A DNA stretch of 49,166 nt from Aestuariivirga sp. Lineage in GTDB: Bacteria > Pseudomonadota > Alphaproteobacteria > Rhizobiales > Aestuariivirgaceae. Below are positions 16,001 to 27,489 of this stretch, piece after piece. The position numbers and the translations under genes are program-made. The notes beneath the pieces were generated by a model, which searched no databases, was not told where the DNA came from, and saw only the letters and a list, made by a program, of their open reading frames with translations. The DNA lies in assembly GCF_020252405.1 (NCBI RefSeq), contig NZ_JADCDA010000021.1, forward strand, positions 1 to 49,166, written 5' to 3'. Each line of letters begins with the position of its first letter. The stretch's first letter is position 1.

Positions 16001-17383
16001 TTGAGCGGACCCGCCCCCGACACGCCAAAAGCGCGCATGCCGATCGAGACCAAGGCCCAGCTCATCGGGGAGCTGGCGTCTGGCTCGAAGCCCAGGTCCG
16101 CCTGGAAGATCGGCACCGAGCACGAGAAGTTTCCCTTCCTCACCGACACGCTGCAGCCGGTGCAATATCATGGTCCGCGCTCCATCAAGGCGCTGCTTGA
16201 TGGGCTGAAGGACCGCTATGGCTGGACCGGCGTCCATGAAGGCGAAAACATCATCGCGCTGTCGGACCCCAAGGGCCTCGGCAATGTCTCGCTGGAGCCG
16301 GGCGGCCAGTTCGAACTCTCCGGCGCGCCGCTTGATACCGTGCACGAGACCTGCGAGGAGGTGCATGAGCACCTGAGCCAGGTGCGCGAGGTGGGCGACA
16401 GGCTGGGCATCGGCTTCCTCGGGCTGGGCGCCTCGCCGCTGTGGAGTCTCGCCGAAACCCCGGTCATGCCCAAGGGCCGCTATGGCATCATGGCGCCCTA
16501 TATGGACAAGGTGGGAACCAGGGGCCGCGACATGATGTTCCGCACCTGCACCGTGCAGGTGAACCTCGATTTCGCCTCGGAAGCCGACATGGTGAAGAAG
16601 CTGCGCGTGTCGCTGGCGCTGCAGCCCGTCGCGACCGCGCTGTTCGCCAATTCGCCCTTTCTTGACGGCAAGCCGAACGGATTCCTCTCCTATCGCTCCG
16701 AGGTCTGGCGCGACACCGACAATGCGCGCGCCGGCATGTTGCCCTTCGTCTTCGGGGATGGCTTCGGCTTCGAGCAATATGTGGACTATGCCCTCGATGT
16801 GCCGATGTATTTCGTGATGCGCGACGGCAAATACATCAACACCTCGGGAGAAAGCTTCCGCGCCTTCCTCGACGGCCGCCTGCCGCAGCTGCCCGGCGAG
16901 AAGCCGGTGATGAAGGACTGGGCCGATCATCTCACGACGATCTTCCCCGAGGTGCGCCTCAAGAAATATCTTGAGATGAGGGGGGCGGATTCGGGCCCGT
17001 GGCGGAGGCTCTGCGCGCTGCCCGCGCTGTGGGTGGGGCTGCTCTACGAGCAGGCCCCGCTCGATGCGGCATGGGACCTCGTCAAGGACTGGACGGCGCA
17101 GGAGCGCCAGAAGCTGCGCGACGACGCGCCAAGGCAGGCGCTGCACGCGACGGTCCGTGGGCGGAAGGTTCAGGACATCGCGAAAGAGGTTCTCAAAATC
17201 GCCCGCGGGGGCCTTGAGGCGCGGGGGCGGCAGGGCTGCAAGGGCAGGACGGAAGCGGCCTTCCTCGATCCCCTCGACGAGATTGCCCAGAGCGGCAGGA
17301 CGGCGGCCGAAAACCTGCTCGCGCTCTATCACGGCGACTGGCGCCAGGACGTGACGCGGGTGTTCCGCGACTTCGCCTATTGA
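16001..17383 (+). CDS. gshA: Glutamate--cysteine ligase
   Basis: A 460-residue glutamate-cysteine ligase of the plant/alphaproteobacterial type, catalysing the first step of glutathione synthesis. Recognised segments are WKIGTEHEKFPF (about 35-46), LEPGGQFELSGAP, GRYGIMAPYM and TCTVQVNLDF, which form the ATP and glutamate sites. TTG 16001 gives the expected N-terminal length, with AGGA upstream; ATG 16037 is the alternative. It follows rsmE after 84 bp and converges on the LysR gene with a 10-bp gap. Confidence 0.94.
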   Translation: MSGPAPDTPKARMPIETKAQLIGELASGSKPRSAWKIGTEHEKFPFLTDTLQPVQYHGPRSIKALLDGLKDRYGWTGVHEGENIIALSDPKGLGNVSLEPGGQFELSGAPLDTVHETCEEVHEHLSQVREVGDRLGIGFLGLGASPLWSLAETPVMPKGRYGIMAPYMDKVGTRGRDMMFRTCTVQVNLDFASEADMVKKLRVSLALQPVATALFANSPFLDGKPNGFLSYRSEVWRDTDNARAGMLPFVFGDGFGFEQYVDYALDVPMYFVMRDGKYINTSGESFRAFLDGRLPQLPGEKPVMKDWADHLTTIFPEVRLKKYLEMRGADSGPWRRLCALPALWVGLLYEQAPLDAAWDLVKDWTAQERQKLRDDAPRQALHATVRGRKVQDIAKEVLKIARGGLEARGRQGCKGRTEAAFLDPLDEIAQSGRTAAENLLALYHGDWRQDVTRVFRDFAY

Positions 17384-17393
17384 GGCCTGCCGC

Positions 17394-18275
17394 TCACTCC
17401 GCGGCCATCATCCCCACACTGAAGTTGCCCAGGCTTTCGGCCACGTGGCGGGCGAGAGCCTCCACGGCGGAGCTGCCGCGGCCGGGCTTTCTCATGAGAC
17501 CGATTTCGAAGGAGCCGAGCGGCGGGAAGCCGTCCTTCCCGGTGAGCACGCGCATGTCGGGGCGCACGCACAGTTCAGGCACCGCGCCCACGGCGAGGCC
17601 CGACTGCACCGCGGCATTCAAGGCGTTGGAATTGGAACTCGAATAGGCCACGCGGTATTTGCGGCCGATCCGGTCCAGTGCTTCGATAACCGTGGAGCGC
17701 CATTCGCAGCCGGCATGCGTAATGGCGAGCGGCATCACATCCAGCAGATGGGTCGAGTGGCGGGCCGAGGTGACCCAGACGAGCGGCTCGCGCCGCACCG
17801 GCTCATCGGTCTGGACATTGCAGCCGAAGGTGACGAGCGCCAGGTCCAGCTCTCCGCGCCTGGTGCGTTCGAAGAGGACGGAGGTGTTGAGACACTCGAC
17901 ATCCACCGTCACCAGCGGGTGGGTGCGGGCGAAGCGGGCGAGGATTTCGGGCAGGAAGCGGTCGGCATAGTCATCCGGCGTGCCGAAGCGCACCGTGCCG
18001 GTGAGCTCCGGGCGCTTGAAGGTGGCCACCGCCTCGTCATTGAGCGACACCAGCCGCCGCGCATATTCGACCAGCCGCTCGCCGTCCGGCGTGAGGCGGC
18101 TGGCCCGCCCGTCACGCGCGAAGAGGGGTCGGCTCAGCAGCTCCTCCAGCCGCTTCATCTGCATCGAGACGGCGGACTGGGTCTTGTTCACCTCCTCGGC
18201 GGCGCGGGTGAAGCTGCCGGTGTCCGAAATGGCGAGAAAGGTCTTCAGAAGGTCGATGTCAAGGTTGGGGATCAT
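17394..18275 (-). CDS. LysR-family transcriptional regulator
   Basis: A 293-residue LysR-type regulator. The N-terminal winged helix-turn-helix is clear (LLKTFLAISDTGSFTRAAEE, then KTQSAVSMQMKRLEELL). The C-terminal part is a periplasmic-binding-like effector domain. It is divergent from the DUF1127 gene. In Brucella, the LysR regulator VtlR is reported to control small DUF1127 genes, so this may be a VtlR/LsrB-like pair; that is inference from context. ATG 18275 is preferred, with ATG 18287 possible. Autoregulation through the shared 18276-18440 region is likely. Confidence 0.88.
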   Translation of the reverse strand: MIPNLDIDLLKTFLAISDTGSFTRAAEEVNKTQSAVSMQMKRLEELLSRPLFARDGRASRLTPDGERLVEYARRLVSLNDEAVATFKRPELTGTVRFGTPDDYADRFLPEILARFARTHPLVTVDVECLNTSVLFERTRRGELDLALVTFGCNVQTDEPVRREPLVWVTSARHSTHLLDVMPLAITHAGCEWRSTVIEALDRIGRKYRVAYSSSNSNALNAAVQSGLAVGAVPELCVRPDMRVLTGKDGFPPLGSFEIGLMRKPGRGSSAVEALARHVAESLGNFSVGMMAAE

Positions 18276-18290
18276 GGCATAACCCATCAG

Positions 18291-18302
18291 TGATTGTGAT
18301 CA
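18291..18302. promoter_or_regulatory. LysR-type operator candidate
   Basis: TGATTGTGATCA has perfect TGAT/ATCA arms around a 4-nt centre. It lies in an AT-rich island between the divergent LysR and DUF1127 genes, close to the LysR start, where autoregulating LysR proteins normally bind. A second AT-rich element, GTTGGATAAATCAAT (18321-18335), may mark the rest of the regulatory region or a promoter. Neither was tested. Confidence 0.35.
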
Positions 18303-18440
18303 ATACCATAAGATACATTCGTTGGATAAATCAATGGTCCTCGTGCATTCTTCAACCATCGCAAAATGAATGCGGCCCCACGGCAGGGGCCAGACGGCGG
18401 AAGGGGAATGGTCCACTCCGTCAACGAGGAGGACTTTGCC

Positions 18441-18692
18441 ATGGAAGACTATGCCCTGCATCGTGCTGAAGCCGCGGAAGCCACGGGAAGCCTGGCGCTG
18501 TTGTGGAACCTGCTCCGCAACTGGGGGGCCCGCCGGGCGGTTGCCCGGCTTGACGCGCTGGACGACCTCCTGCTCGACGACATCGGCGTCACCCGCCCGG
18601 AGGTGCGCTGGGCGGCAGGCCTGCCGCTCAGCGTCAATGCCGCGCTGGAGCTGGAGGAACGGGCCAACCGCCGCCGCCGGCACGGGCTGTGA
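18441..18692 (+). CDS. DUF1127 small protein
   Basis: An 83-residue basic protein whose C-terminal half carries the DUF1127 pattern: RRAVARLDALDDLLLDDIGVT followed by RPEV, given here as overlapping short motifs ARLDALDDLLLDDIG and VTRPEV. DUF1127 proteins are small and Arg-rich; some bind RNA and affect sRNA-linked phosphate or carbon metabolism. A strong AGGAGG precedes ATG 18441, fixing the start over an upstream frame. The 5' leader contains a GGCCCC/GGGGCC hairpin (18374-18391). Probable target of the divergent LysR regulator. Confidence 0.85.
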   Translation: MEDYALHRAEAAEATGSLALLWNLLRNWGARRAVARLDALDDLLLDDIGVTRPEVRWAAGLPLSVNAALELEERANRRRRHGL

Positions 18693-18698
18693 GCGGGC

Positions 18699-20054
18699 TT
18701 ATCCGGCTGCCTTGGTTGCGCTGCGTCTCACGATGGCATAGGCGGCGATCACCGATGCAATGCCGAAGATGACGGAGCCCAGCGCGGTTCCCGCCAGCAG
18801 CCCCTCCGGGCCGCCCATGCGCGCCCCGATCATCGCGAAGGGAATGGTGCCGAGCGTTGCCTTGGCCCAGTTGAACCAGCTCGACAGCGTGGGCCTTCCC
18901 AAATTGTTGAAGGCGGCGTTCGCCACAAACTGGCCGCCGGTGAAGGCCCAGCTGATGCCGATGAAGGTGCAGAAGAAAACGACGAGATCGCGCGAGCGGC
19001 CGGCCGCGTTGAAGGCCTCGGCGATCTGGTGGCGGAACAGGAACAGCAGGAGCGAGGTGAGGAGCGTGTAGATGGCCGAGAAGATCAGCCCGTCGGTGAG
19101 TGTCCTGCGCACCCGGTCATGGCGCCTGGCGCCGTAGTTCTGGCCGATGATGGGCCCCACCGAACCGGCCAGCGAAAAGATGATGCCGAAGGCCACCGGC
19201 ACCAACCTCCCGACGATGGCGAAACCCGCCACCGATTCATCGCCGAAGGGGGCTATCCCATAGGTGATATAGGCATTGGCAAAGGGCTGCGCGAGCTGGG
19301 TGAGGATGGCCGGGAAGGCAATGGCCCAGAGCGGCGGGAAATCGCGCTTCAGGCCGCCAAGCCGGAACGGGTTGATGAAGCGGTGCACCCGCACGACGCC
19401 ATGGAGCCCGATGCCGAAGGACACGATATAGCCCAGCACCGTGGCCGCCGCGGCGCCCTGGATGCCCCAGCCGAAACCGAAGATGAAGACGGGGTCGGCG
19501 CAGGCCGTGACGATTGCGGTGGACAGCGTGATGTACATGGCCCGCCGCGCATCGCCCAGGCCCCGCAGAATGAAGGAACACGAGATCGCCCCGGCGATCA
19601 GCACATAGCCGGGCGACAGCGTCCAGATGAAAAGCTGCGCCAGCCGCCGCGCCTCGCCATGGGCGCCGAGCAGCGCGAGCAGCGCGCCGCTCCCCAGGTC
19701 GATGGCGAGCGTGATGAGCGACGCGGTGATGAGCGCGAACATCAGCGCGCTGGTGGCGAACTGCCGCGCCCGCTGCCGGTCGCCCGCGCCGACGTTGCGC
19801 GCCACGAGTGCCGCCGCCGCAATGCCGCAGCCGATCGACACCGACAGGTTGGAGAACACGATGGTTCCGGCATAGCCCACGGCCGCCGTCACTTCCGTGT
19901 CGTTCAGAAGCGACAGAAAGAAGAGGTCGACGAGATCGACCATGAACAGCGACATGAGGCCCACCGCACCGGTGAGCGTCATCACCACCACATGGCGCAT
20001 GGTGGAGCCGGTGATGAAGGGGGCGGCGCGCATCTCCCCGTCTGCGCGGCTCAT
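18699..20054 (-). CDS. MATE-family efflux transporter
   Basis: A 451-residue polytopic inner-membrane protein with about twelve hydrophobic helices in two homologous halves, typical of MATE (MatE) sodium- or proton-coupled drug/metabolite exporters. Segments include GAVGLMSLFMVDLVDLFFLS in helix 1 and SLAGSVGPIIGQNYGA at the start of the second half. ATG 20054 overlaps the stop of the HAD gene (ATGA), so the two are coupled. The substrate is unknown. The gene converges on the DUF1127 gene with a 6-bp gap. Confidence 0.88.
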   Translation of the reverse strand: MSRADGEMRAAPFITGSTMRHVVVMTLTGAVGLMSLFMVDLVDLFFLSLLNDTEVTAAVGYAGTIVFSNLSVSIGCGIAAAALVARNVGAGDRQRARQFATSALMFALITASLITLAIDLGSGALLALLGAHGEARRLAQLFIWTLSPGYVLIAGAISCSFILRGLGDARRAMYITLSTAIVTACADPVFIFGFGWGIQGAAAATVLGYIVSFGIGLHGVVRVHRFINPFRLGGLKRDFPPLWAIAFPAILTQLAQPFANAYITYGIAPFGDESVAGFAIVGRLVPVAFGIIFSLAGSVGPIIGQNYGARRHDRVRRTLTDGLIFSAIYTLLTSLLLFLFRHQIAEAFNAAGRSRDLVVFFCTFIGISWAFTGGQFVANAAFNNLGRPTLSSWFNWAKATLGTIPFAMIGARMGGPEGLLAGTALGSVIFGIASVIAAYAIVRRSATKAAG

Positions 20055-20662
20055 GCGGCAAGGCCCATGCCGCGGACGGCGGGCAGGAGCTGATCGTGGC
20101 TGACGAAGTGGTGGCCCTTGAGGCCCGCCAGGCGCGCGCCCGCGACGTTCGACTTCTTGTCGTCGATGAACCAGCAGCGCGCCGGATCGGCGCCCATGCG
20201 CTCCATCAGCCTGGTGAAGCTCCTGGGGTCCGGCTTCCTGAGGCCGAATTCGAAGGAGTGGTAATGCTCGGCGAAGATGGCGGCACAGGCGGGAAACAGC
20301 TCGGCGAGGGCCGCCCTGGTGAGCGGACCGTTGTTGGAATAGATGGCGATGCGCACCTGCTGGCCCACCGACTTCGCCAGCGCCAGCATGTCGGGCCAGG
20401 GCGTCATCGCCTCGCGCCGCGCGTCCACCCATTGACCGCGGGTGAGCGGGAAACCCAGGCGGCGGGCGAATTCGCGCAGATAGTCATCGGGGTCCGGGTA
20501 ATCGCCCGAATCGGCGGCATCCTCGAACCCTGAATCCCAGATGGCGGCGCGGATGTCGCGCGGCGTCTGGCCGGTGATGCGGGCCAGCGCCCTCAGCCTG
20601 CGTCCGAGATCGTAGCGGCACAGCACGTCGTCCATGTCGAAGATGACGGCCTCGGGCTTCAT
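20051..20662 (-). CDS. HAD-superfamily phosphatase (IA subfamily)
   Basis: A 203-residue HAD phosphatase. Motif I is FDMDDVL at the very N-terminus, motif II SNNG, motif III the lysine in RKPDP, and motif IV FIDDKKSNVAGA. A helical cap lies between motifs I and II (subfamily IA, YihX-like sugar-phosphate phosphatases). ATG 20662 is used because it starts immediately before motif I and 4 bp after the tldD stop; the longer frame would overlap tldD. The substrate is unknown. Confidence 0.87.
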   Translation of the reverse strand: MKPEAVIFDMDDVLCRYDLGRRLRALARITGQTPRDIRAAIWDSGFEDAADSGDYPDPDDYLREFARRLGFPLTRGQWVDARREAMTPWPDMLALAKSVGQQVRIAIYSNNGPLTRAALAELFPACAAIFAEHYHSFEFGLRKPDPRSFTRLMERMGADPARCWFIDDKKSNVAGARLAGLKGHHFVSHDQLLPAVRGMGLAA

Positions 20663-20666
20663 CTCC

Positions 20667-22094
20667 TCAGGCGGCCGTGCCGCCGACGGTGAGCCTGTCG
20701 ATGCGGAGCGACGGCTGGCCCACGCCCACCGGCACGCCCTGGCCCTGCTTGCCGCAGGTGCCGACGCCGGAATCAAGCGCCATGTCGTTGCCCACCATGG
20801 AGATGCGGGTGAGCGCATCGGCCCCCGCGCCGATGAGGGTGGCGCCCTTCACCGGCTGGGTGATCCTGCCATCCTCGATCAGATAGGCCTCGGTGCAGGA
20901 GAATACGAACTTGCCCGAGGTGATGTCCACCTGTCCGCCGCCGAAGGACTTGGCGAAGAGGCCGCGCCTGATCGAGCGCCGGATCTCCTCCGGATGCCTG
21001 TCGCCTGACAGCATGTAGGTGTTGGTCATGCGCGGCATGGGCGCATGTGCATGGGACTGGCGGCGGCCGTTGCCGGTGGGGGCCGCACCCATCAGGCGGG
21101 CGTTCATCCGGTCCTGCATGAGGCCCACCAGAATGCCGTCCTCGATCAGCGTGGTGCAGCCGGACGGCGTGCCCTCGTCGTCGATGGTGATGGAGCCGCG
21201 GCGTCCGGCGATCGTGCCGTCATCGACGATGGTGACGCCCCTGGACGCCACCCGGTTTCCCAGCATGCCGGTGAACACGCTCGTCTTCTTGCGGTGGAAG
21301 TCGCCCTCAAGGCCGTGGCCCACCGCCTCATGCAGCAGAATGCCGGGCCAGCCGGGACCCAGCAGCACGTCCATCTCTCCGGCCGGGGCCGGACGGGCTT
21401 CAAGCGACACGAGGCTCTGGCGCAGCGCCTCCCGGGTGGCGGCCATCCAGACATCGTCGGTGAAATAGGAAAGCGGCTCGCCGCGGCCGCCCAGGCCATG
21501 GCTGCCCTGCCCCTGTTCCCTGCCGTCGGATGAAACCACCGAAATGTTGAAGCGGACCAGCGGCCGCACGTCACGGTAGCTGGAGCCGTCACCGCGCAGG
21601 ATTTCCACCGCCTGCCAGTCGGCCGACATGGAGACTGAAACCTGCTTCACCCGCGGGTCGAGGCCGCGGGCATAGGCATCGGCCTTCTCGAGCAGCGCGA
21701 CTTTCCCGGAAAAGTCCATGGCGTCGGACGGGTTGGCATCGGCATAGAGCTTGCGGTTGGTGCGCTCCGGCGCCACCGCGTGGACGACGGGGCTTCCGGT
21801 GGCCACGGTGCGGCACACATCGGCAGCACGGCGCAATGCGGCAACCGAGAGGTCGGTCGCATGGGCATAGGCGGCGGTCTCGCCCCTCACCGCGCGGAGG
21901 CCAAAGCCTTGTGTTTCATCGAAGCTTGCCGATTTCAGCTTGCCGTCGTCCCAGACCAGGCTTTCGGTCTGGCGTTTCTCGACGAAGAGTTCGCCATCCT
22001 CCGCATCCCGCAGCGCGTCGGCCACCAGGGCTTCCGCCTCGGCGCGGCTGAAATCGTCGGTATCGAAGAGCGAAACGGGGGCAGAGTCGGGCAC
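20667..22094 (-). CDS. tldD: Metalloprotease TldD
   Basis: A 475-residue TldD with the zinc-binding HEAVGH (His255, Glu256, His260) followed by GLEGD, the catalytic subunit of the TldD/TldE peptidase. C-terminal features include SFGGGQVDITSGKFVFSCTE and GNDMALDSGVGTCGK. Its partner pmbA is on the same strand at 12899-14221, not adjacent. It is followed by HAD and MATE genes at 4 bp and ATGA spacing, probably in one transcript. A terminator separates it from ialB upstream. Confidence 0.95.
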   Translation of the reverse strand: MPDSAPVSLFDTDDFSRAEAEALVADALRDAEDGELFVEKRQTESLVWDDGKLKSASFDETQGFGLRAVRGETAAYAHATDLSVAALRRAADVCRTVATGSPVVHAVAPERTNRKLYADANPSDAMDFSGKVALLEKADAYARGLDPRVKQVSVSMSADWQAVEILRGDGSSYRDVRPLVRFNISVVSSDGREQGQGSHGLGGRGEPLSYFTDDVWMAATREALRQSLVSLEARPAPAGEMDVLLGPGWPGILLHEAVGHGLEGDFHRKKTSVFTGMLGNRVASRGVTIVDDGTIAGRRGSITIDDEGTPSGCTTLIEDGILVGLMQDRMNARLMGAAPTGNGRRQSHAHAPMPRMTNTYMLSGDRHPEEIRRSIRRGLFAKSFGGGQVDITSGKFVFSCTEAYLIEDGRITQPVKGATLIGAGADALTRISMVGNDMALDSGVGTCGKQGQGVPVGVGQPSLRIDRLTVGGTAA

Positions 22095-22164
22095 GGGTTC
22101 ACCTGTTGGGTCAGACGCTGTGACGCCTCAAGATAGGCGAGCGGCGCGCATTCCGCCAGAAATG

Positions 22165-22194
22165 AAAAGGGGGCCGCTCCGGCGAAACGGCCCC
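22165..22194 (-). terminator. Intrinsic terminator after ialB
   Basis: On the minus strand GGGGCCG pairs with CGGCCCC (22188-22194 and 22170-22176) around an 11-nt loop, followed by CTTTT (22165-22169). It lies 25 bp past the ialB stop and upstream of tldD, so the two are likely separate transcripts. Confidence 0.8.
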
Positions 22195-22218
22195 TGTCCG
22201 ATGCGGGAAAAGGGCGGA

Positions 22219-22884
22219 TCAGCCGCCGCTGCTGGCCTTGTCAAGGGCGGCAAGCGAGGCCGAGAAGCCATCAAGCGACAGCTTCATCGGCAGGCCGATG
22301 CCCGGCGCCTCATAGATGATGAAGTTGGCGGCCTTGCCCTTCTTGAGCTTCGCCAGCGTGTCGGGGCTGGCTTCCGCGAATGCCATGCAGATCTGCGGCA
22401 TGCAGCGGGTGAAGGGCACGCGGCCCACCGCATTGCCGTCAATCTCCAGGGCCACGCCGGTGGGCAGGAACACGCCGATGGGCGCGATCACCCGCATGTT
22501 GTAAAGCGGCTTGCCGTTCTGCTGGGTGCTGACGATGACGAGCGTCAGCGAGGCCTTCGGGTTTTTCTCGCTGGTGGTGACCTGAACCATGCCGCACTGG
22601 CGGCCGCCAGGCTGGCCTTCCGTGGCCGGCACGGTTTCGCACTGCACCTTCCACTGACCGTTTTCGGCGATCAAATCGATCTTGGGGGCTTGCGGCTGAC
22701 CGGGCTGGGCCGCCTTGCTGGCGCGGGGGCCGAACTGCGGCTGCTGGCCGCCCGCAGGCGCCTGCTGATCCTGCTTCTGGACGGCGGTGTTTTGGGCGGA
22801 AGCGGCGCCGGACAGACCGAGGCTGAGCGCGATGCCGAGGGAGGTGAGGGCGAGCAGGCGGCTCGGCTTGAGTGTGATTCGCAC
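22219..22884 (-). CDS. Invasion-associated locus B (IalB) family exported protein
   Basis: A 221-residue periplasmic protein. It has a signal peptide (about 1-30, cleaved near GAASAQ), a Gln/Pro-rich low-complexity linker (31-68), and then the IalB domain with WKVQCETV, RQCGMVQ and RCMPQICMAF. The paired cysteines suggest disulfides. IalB was first named for Bartonella erythrocyte invasion, but the family is widespread in free-living alphaproteobacteria and its biochemical role is unresolved. The gene is monocistronic, divergent from ctaC and closed by its own terminator. Confidence 0.9.
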   Translation of the reverse strand: MRITLKPSRLLALTSLGIALSLGLSGAASAQNTAVQKQDQQAPAGGQQPQFGPRASKAAQPGQPQAPKIDLIAENGQWKVQCETVPATEGQPGGRQCGMVQVTTSEKNPKASLTLVIVSTQQNGKPLYNMRVIAPIGVFLPTGVALEIDGNAVGRVPFTRCMPQICMAFAEASPDTLAKLKKGKAANFIIYEAPGIGLPMKLSLDGFSASLAALDKASSGG

Positions 22885-23204
22885 GGAGTTCTACCTTCTG
22901 TAATCCCGACCTGGCGGGTTTAGCGCCGCCTTTTGGCCTGCACAACCCGCATTCGTTGCGGATATTGCCGGCGCGCTGCTTGCCTGCCGGATCGGCGGCG
23001 GTCGGTTTCGGGGGGAATTGGGGCGGAATTCCGGTGGCGGCCGGGGCAGACCACGGCACGACGTTTTGCCGCGCCTGCCCAAGTTGCGGCGGGGCGGCGG
23101 ATGTGGTTCACACTCACTATCTGGGGTGGGGGTCCCGTGAACGGCCGCAGCCCCCACTGTCCTTGTGCGTTTACCCGCAAGGCCTTGATTGAGAGAGGGT
23201 TACG
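22885..23204. other. 320-bp divergent intergenic region between ialB and ctaC
   Basis: No convincing gene is seen. The right part contains a hairpin, GTGGGGG (23126-23132) with CCCCCAC (23151-23157), about 50 bp before ctaC, in what should be the ctaC leader. GAGAGAGGG precedes the ctaC ATG. Promoters for both genes must lie here, but no confident -35/-10 pair could be assigned. Confidence 0.5.
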
Positions 23205-25768
<2,564 letters not shown>

Positions 25769-25784
25769 GCCCGCTGACGACACG

Positions 25785-26741
25785 ATGAGCGACATCAACG
25801 CCCAGCTCGCCGAAATCCCGGCCGCCGAATCCGGCGGCCAGGGCACGGTGAAGGACTTCCTCGCGCTGCTCAAGCCGCGGGTCATGTCGCTTGTCATCTT
25901 CACGGCCTTCGTGGGGCTCGTCGCGGCGCCGGGCACGCTGCACCCCTGGCTTGCCTTCGTGGCGCTGCTGGCGATCGCGGTGGGCGCGGGTGCTGCAGGG
26001 GCCCTCAACATGTGGTATGACGCCGATATCGACGCGGTGATGAAGCGCACCGCGAAGCGCCCTGTTCCCGCCGGTGCCGTCACCCCTTCGGAAGCGCTGG
26101 GCTTCGGCATGGTGCTCGCCGCGGGCTCGGTTCTTGTGCTGGGCCTGCTGGTCAATGTGCTGGCGGGCGCGCTGCTGGCCTTCACCATCTTCTTCTATAT
26201 CGCCATCTACACCATGTGGCTGAAGCGGCTGACGCCGCAGAACATCGTGATCGGCGGCGCGGCGGGCGCCTTCCCGCCGATGGTCGGCTGGGTGTCGGTG
26301 ACGGGTTCGGTCGACCTCGGCTCCATCGCGCTGTTCCTCATCATCTTCACCTGGACGCCGCCCCACTTCTGGGCGCTGGCCCTGTGGAAGAAAATCAATG
26401 AGGATTACTCAAGGGCCGGCGTGCCCATGCTGCCTGTCGTCGCCGGCGCTGGCGAGACGCGCCGCCAGATCCTGCTCTATTCGCTTCTGCTCTTTCCGGT
26501 GACGCTGTTTCCGGCGCTGACCGGCACGGTGGGCTGGCTCTATCTCGCGGCCAATACCGGGCTGGGGCTGGTGTTCATCTGGCATGCCTGGCGGGTCTAT
26601 TCGCTGCGCGAGGGCCAGGAGGCGGAGATTGCCTGCAAGAAGCTGTTCGGCTTCTCCACCATGTGGCTGTTCGTCGTCTTCGCGCTGATCCTGGCCGAGC
26701 GGGCGGTGGGCATTCCCAGCTTTGCGCCGGTCCTCGGATGA
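25785..26741 (+). CDS. ctaB: Protoheme IX farnesyltransferase (heme O synthase)
   Basis: A 318-residue UbiA-superfamily membrane enzyme that farnesylates heme b to heme O for the oxidase. The Asp-rich motif [15 protein letters not shown] and the loop [13 protein letters not shown] at the N-terminus are diagnostic, with about nine helices. ATG 25785 lies 16 bp after ctaD. The stop overlaps the start of coxF (ATGA). No heme A synthase (ctaA) gene lies in the window. Confidence 0.96.
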   Translation: MSDINAQLAEIPAAESGGQGTVKDFLALLKPRVMSLVIFTAFVGLVAAPGTLHPWLAFVALLAIAVGAGAAGALNMWYDADIDAVMKRTAKRPVPAGAVTPSEALGFGMVLAAGSVLVLGLLVNVLAGALLAFTIFFYIAIYTMWLKRLTPQNIVIGGAAGAFPPMVGWVSVTGSVDLGSIALFLIIFTWTPPHFWALALWKKINEDYSRAGVPMLPVVAGAGETRRQILLYSLLLFPVTLFPALTGTVGWLYLAANTGLGLVFIWHAWRVYSLREGQEAEIACKKLFGFSTMWLFVVFALILAERAVGIPSFAPVLG

Positions 26742-26899
26742 AGGATGCGATGACCAATACCCCCTTCGGACCCGAAGACATGGCGCGCCGCAAGAAGCGC
26801 GCCATTGCCATGGCGGTGATTCTTGCCGCCCTCGTGGTGCTGTTCTTCGTCACGACCGTCGTCCGTCTGGGCGGCTCGGTTGCAATGCGGAGCCTCTGA
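26738..26899 (+). CDS. Small membrane protein CoxF-like
   Basis: A 53-residue protein with a basic N-terminus (MARRKKRA), one transmembrane helix (about 24-43) and a short tail, [10 protein letters not shown]. Alphaproteobacterial oxidase operons have such a small CoxF gene between ctaB and ctaG. Its role is unknown but presumed in oxidase assembly. It overlaps the ctaB stop (ATGA) and the ctaG start (TGATG), so translation is coupled. ATG 26750 is an alternative start. Confidence 0.75.
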   Translation: MKDAMTNTPFGPEDMARRKKRAIAMAVILAALVVLFFVTTVVRLGGSVAMRSL

Positions 26900-27477
26900 T
26901 GAAGCAGCACCGGAATATCCGCGTCGTCGCGATGTCAGCCGCCACGGTGGCGGCGATGATCGGGCTCACCTATGCCTCGGTGCCGCTCTACCGGCTGTTC
27001 TGCCAGGTCACGGGCTATGGCGGCACGGTGCAGCGCGCGCAGGCGGCACCGGAGCAGGCCATCGACAAGGCCGTGTCGGTGCGGTTCGACGCCAACACCT
27101 CCGGCAAGCTCGACTGGGCGTTCCACCCGCTGCAGACCACGCTGAGGGTGAGGCTGGGCGAGCAGAACATGGCCTATTACGAGGCGGCGAACCATTCCGG
27201 CAGGGCGGTGACGGGCAGCGCCGTGTTCAACGTCTCGCCGCCGCAGGCCGGGGCCTATTTCAACAAGATCCAGTGCTTCTGCTTCACCGAGCAGACGCTG
27301 CAGCCCGGCGAAAAGATCGAGATGCCCGTGACCTTCTTCGTCGACCCGGATATGCTGAAGGACCCGGACGCCGCGGGCATCGATGAAATCACCTTGTCCT
27401 ATACCTTCTATCCGGTGGACAAGACCAAGGCTGTGACGGAGGCCAAGACCGAGGCCCCCGCCAGCGTCGCGAATTGA
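26899..27477 (+). CDS. ctaG: Cytochrome c oxidase assembly protein CtaG/Cox11
   Basis: A 192-residue copper chaperone that delivers copper to CuB of subunit I. One N-terminal membrane anchor (about 9-27) is followed by SVPLYRLFCQVTGYGGT and a periplasmic immunoglobulin-like domain with the copper motif KIQCFCFTEQ (CFCF). ATG 26899 overlaps the coxF stop by one base and gives the family's start; upstream extensions would run through coxF. Confidence 0.96.
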   Translation: MKQHRNIRVVAMSAATVAAMIGLTYASVPLYRLFCQVTGYGGTVQRAQAAPEQAIDKAVSVRFDANTSGKLDWAFHPLQTTLRVRLGEQNMAYYEAANHSGRAVTGSAVFNVSPPQAGAYFNKIQCFCFTEQTLQPGEKIEMPVTFFVDPDMLKDPDAAGIDEITLSYTFYPVDKTKAVTEAKTEAPASVAN

Positions 27478-27489
27478 GGAGCAGGGGAC

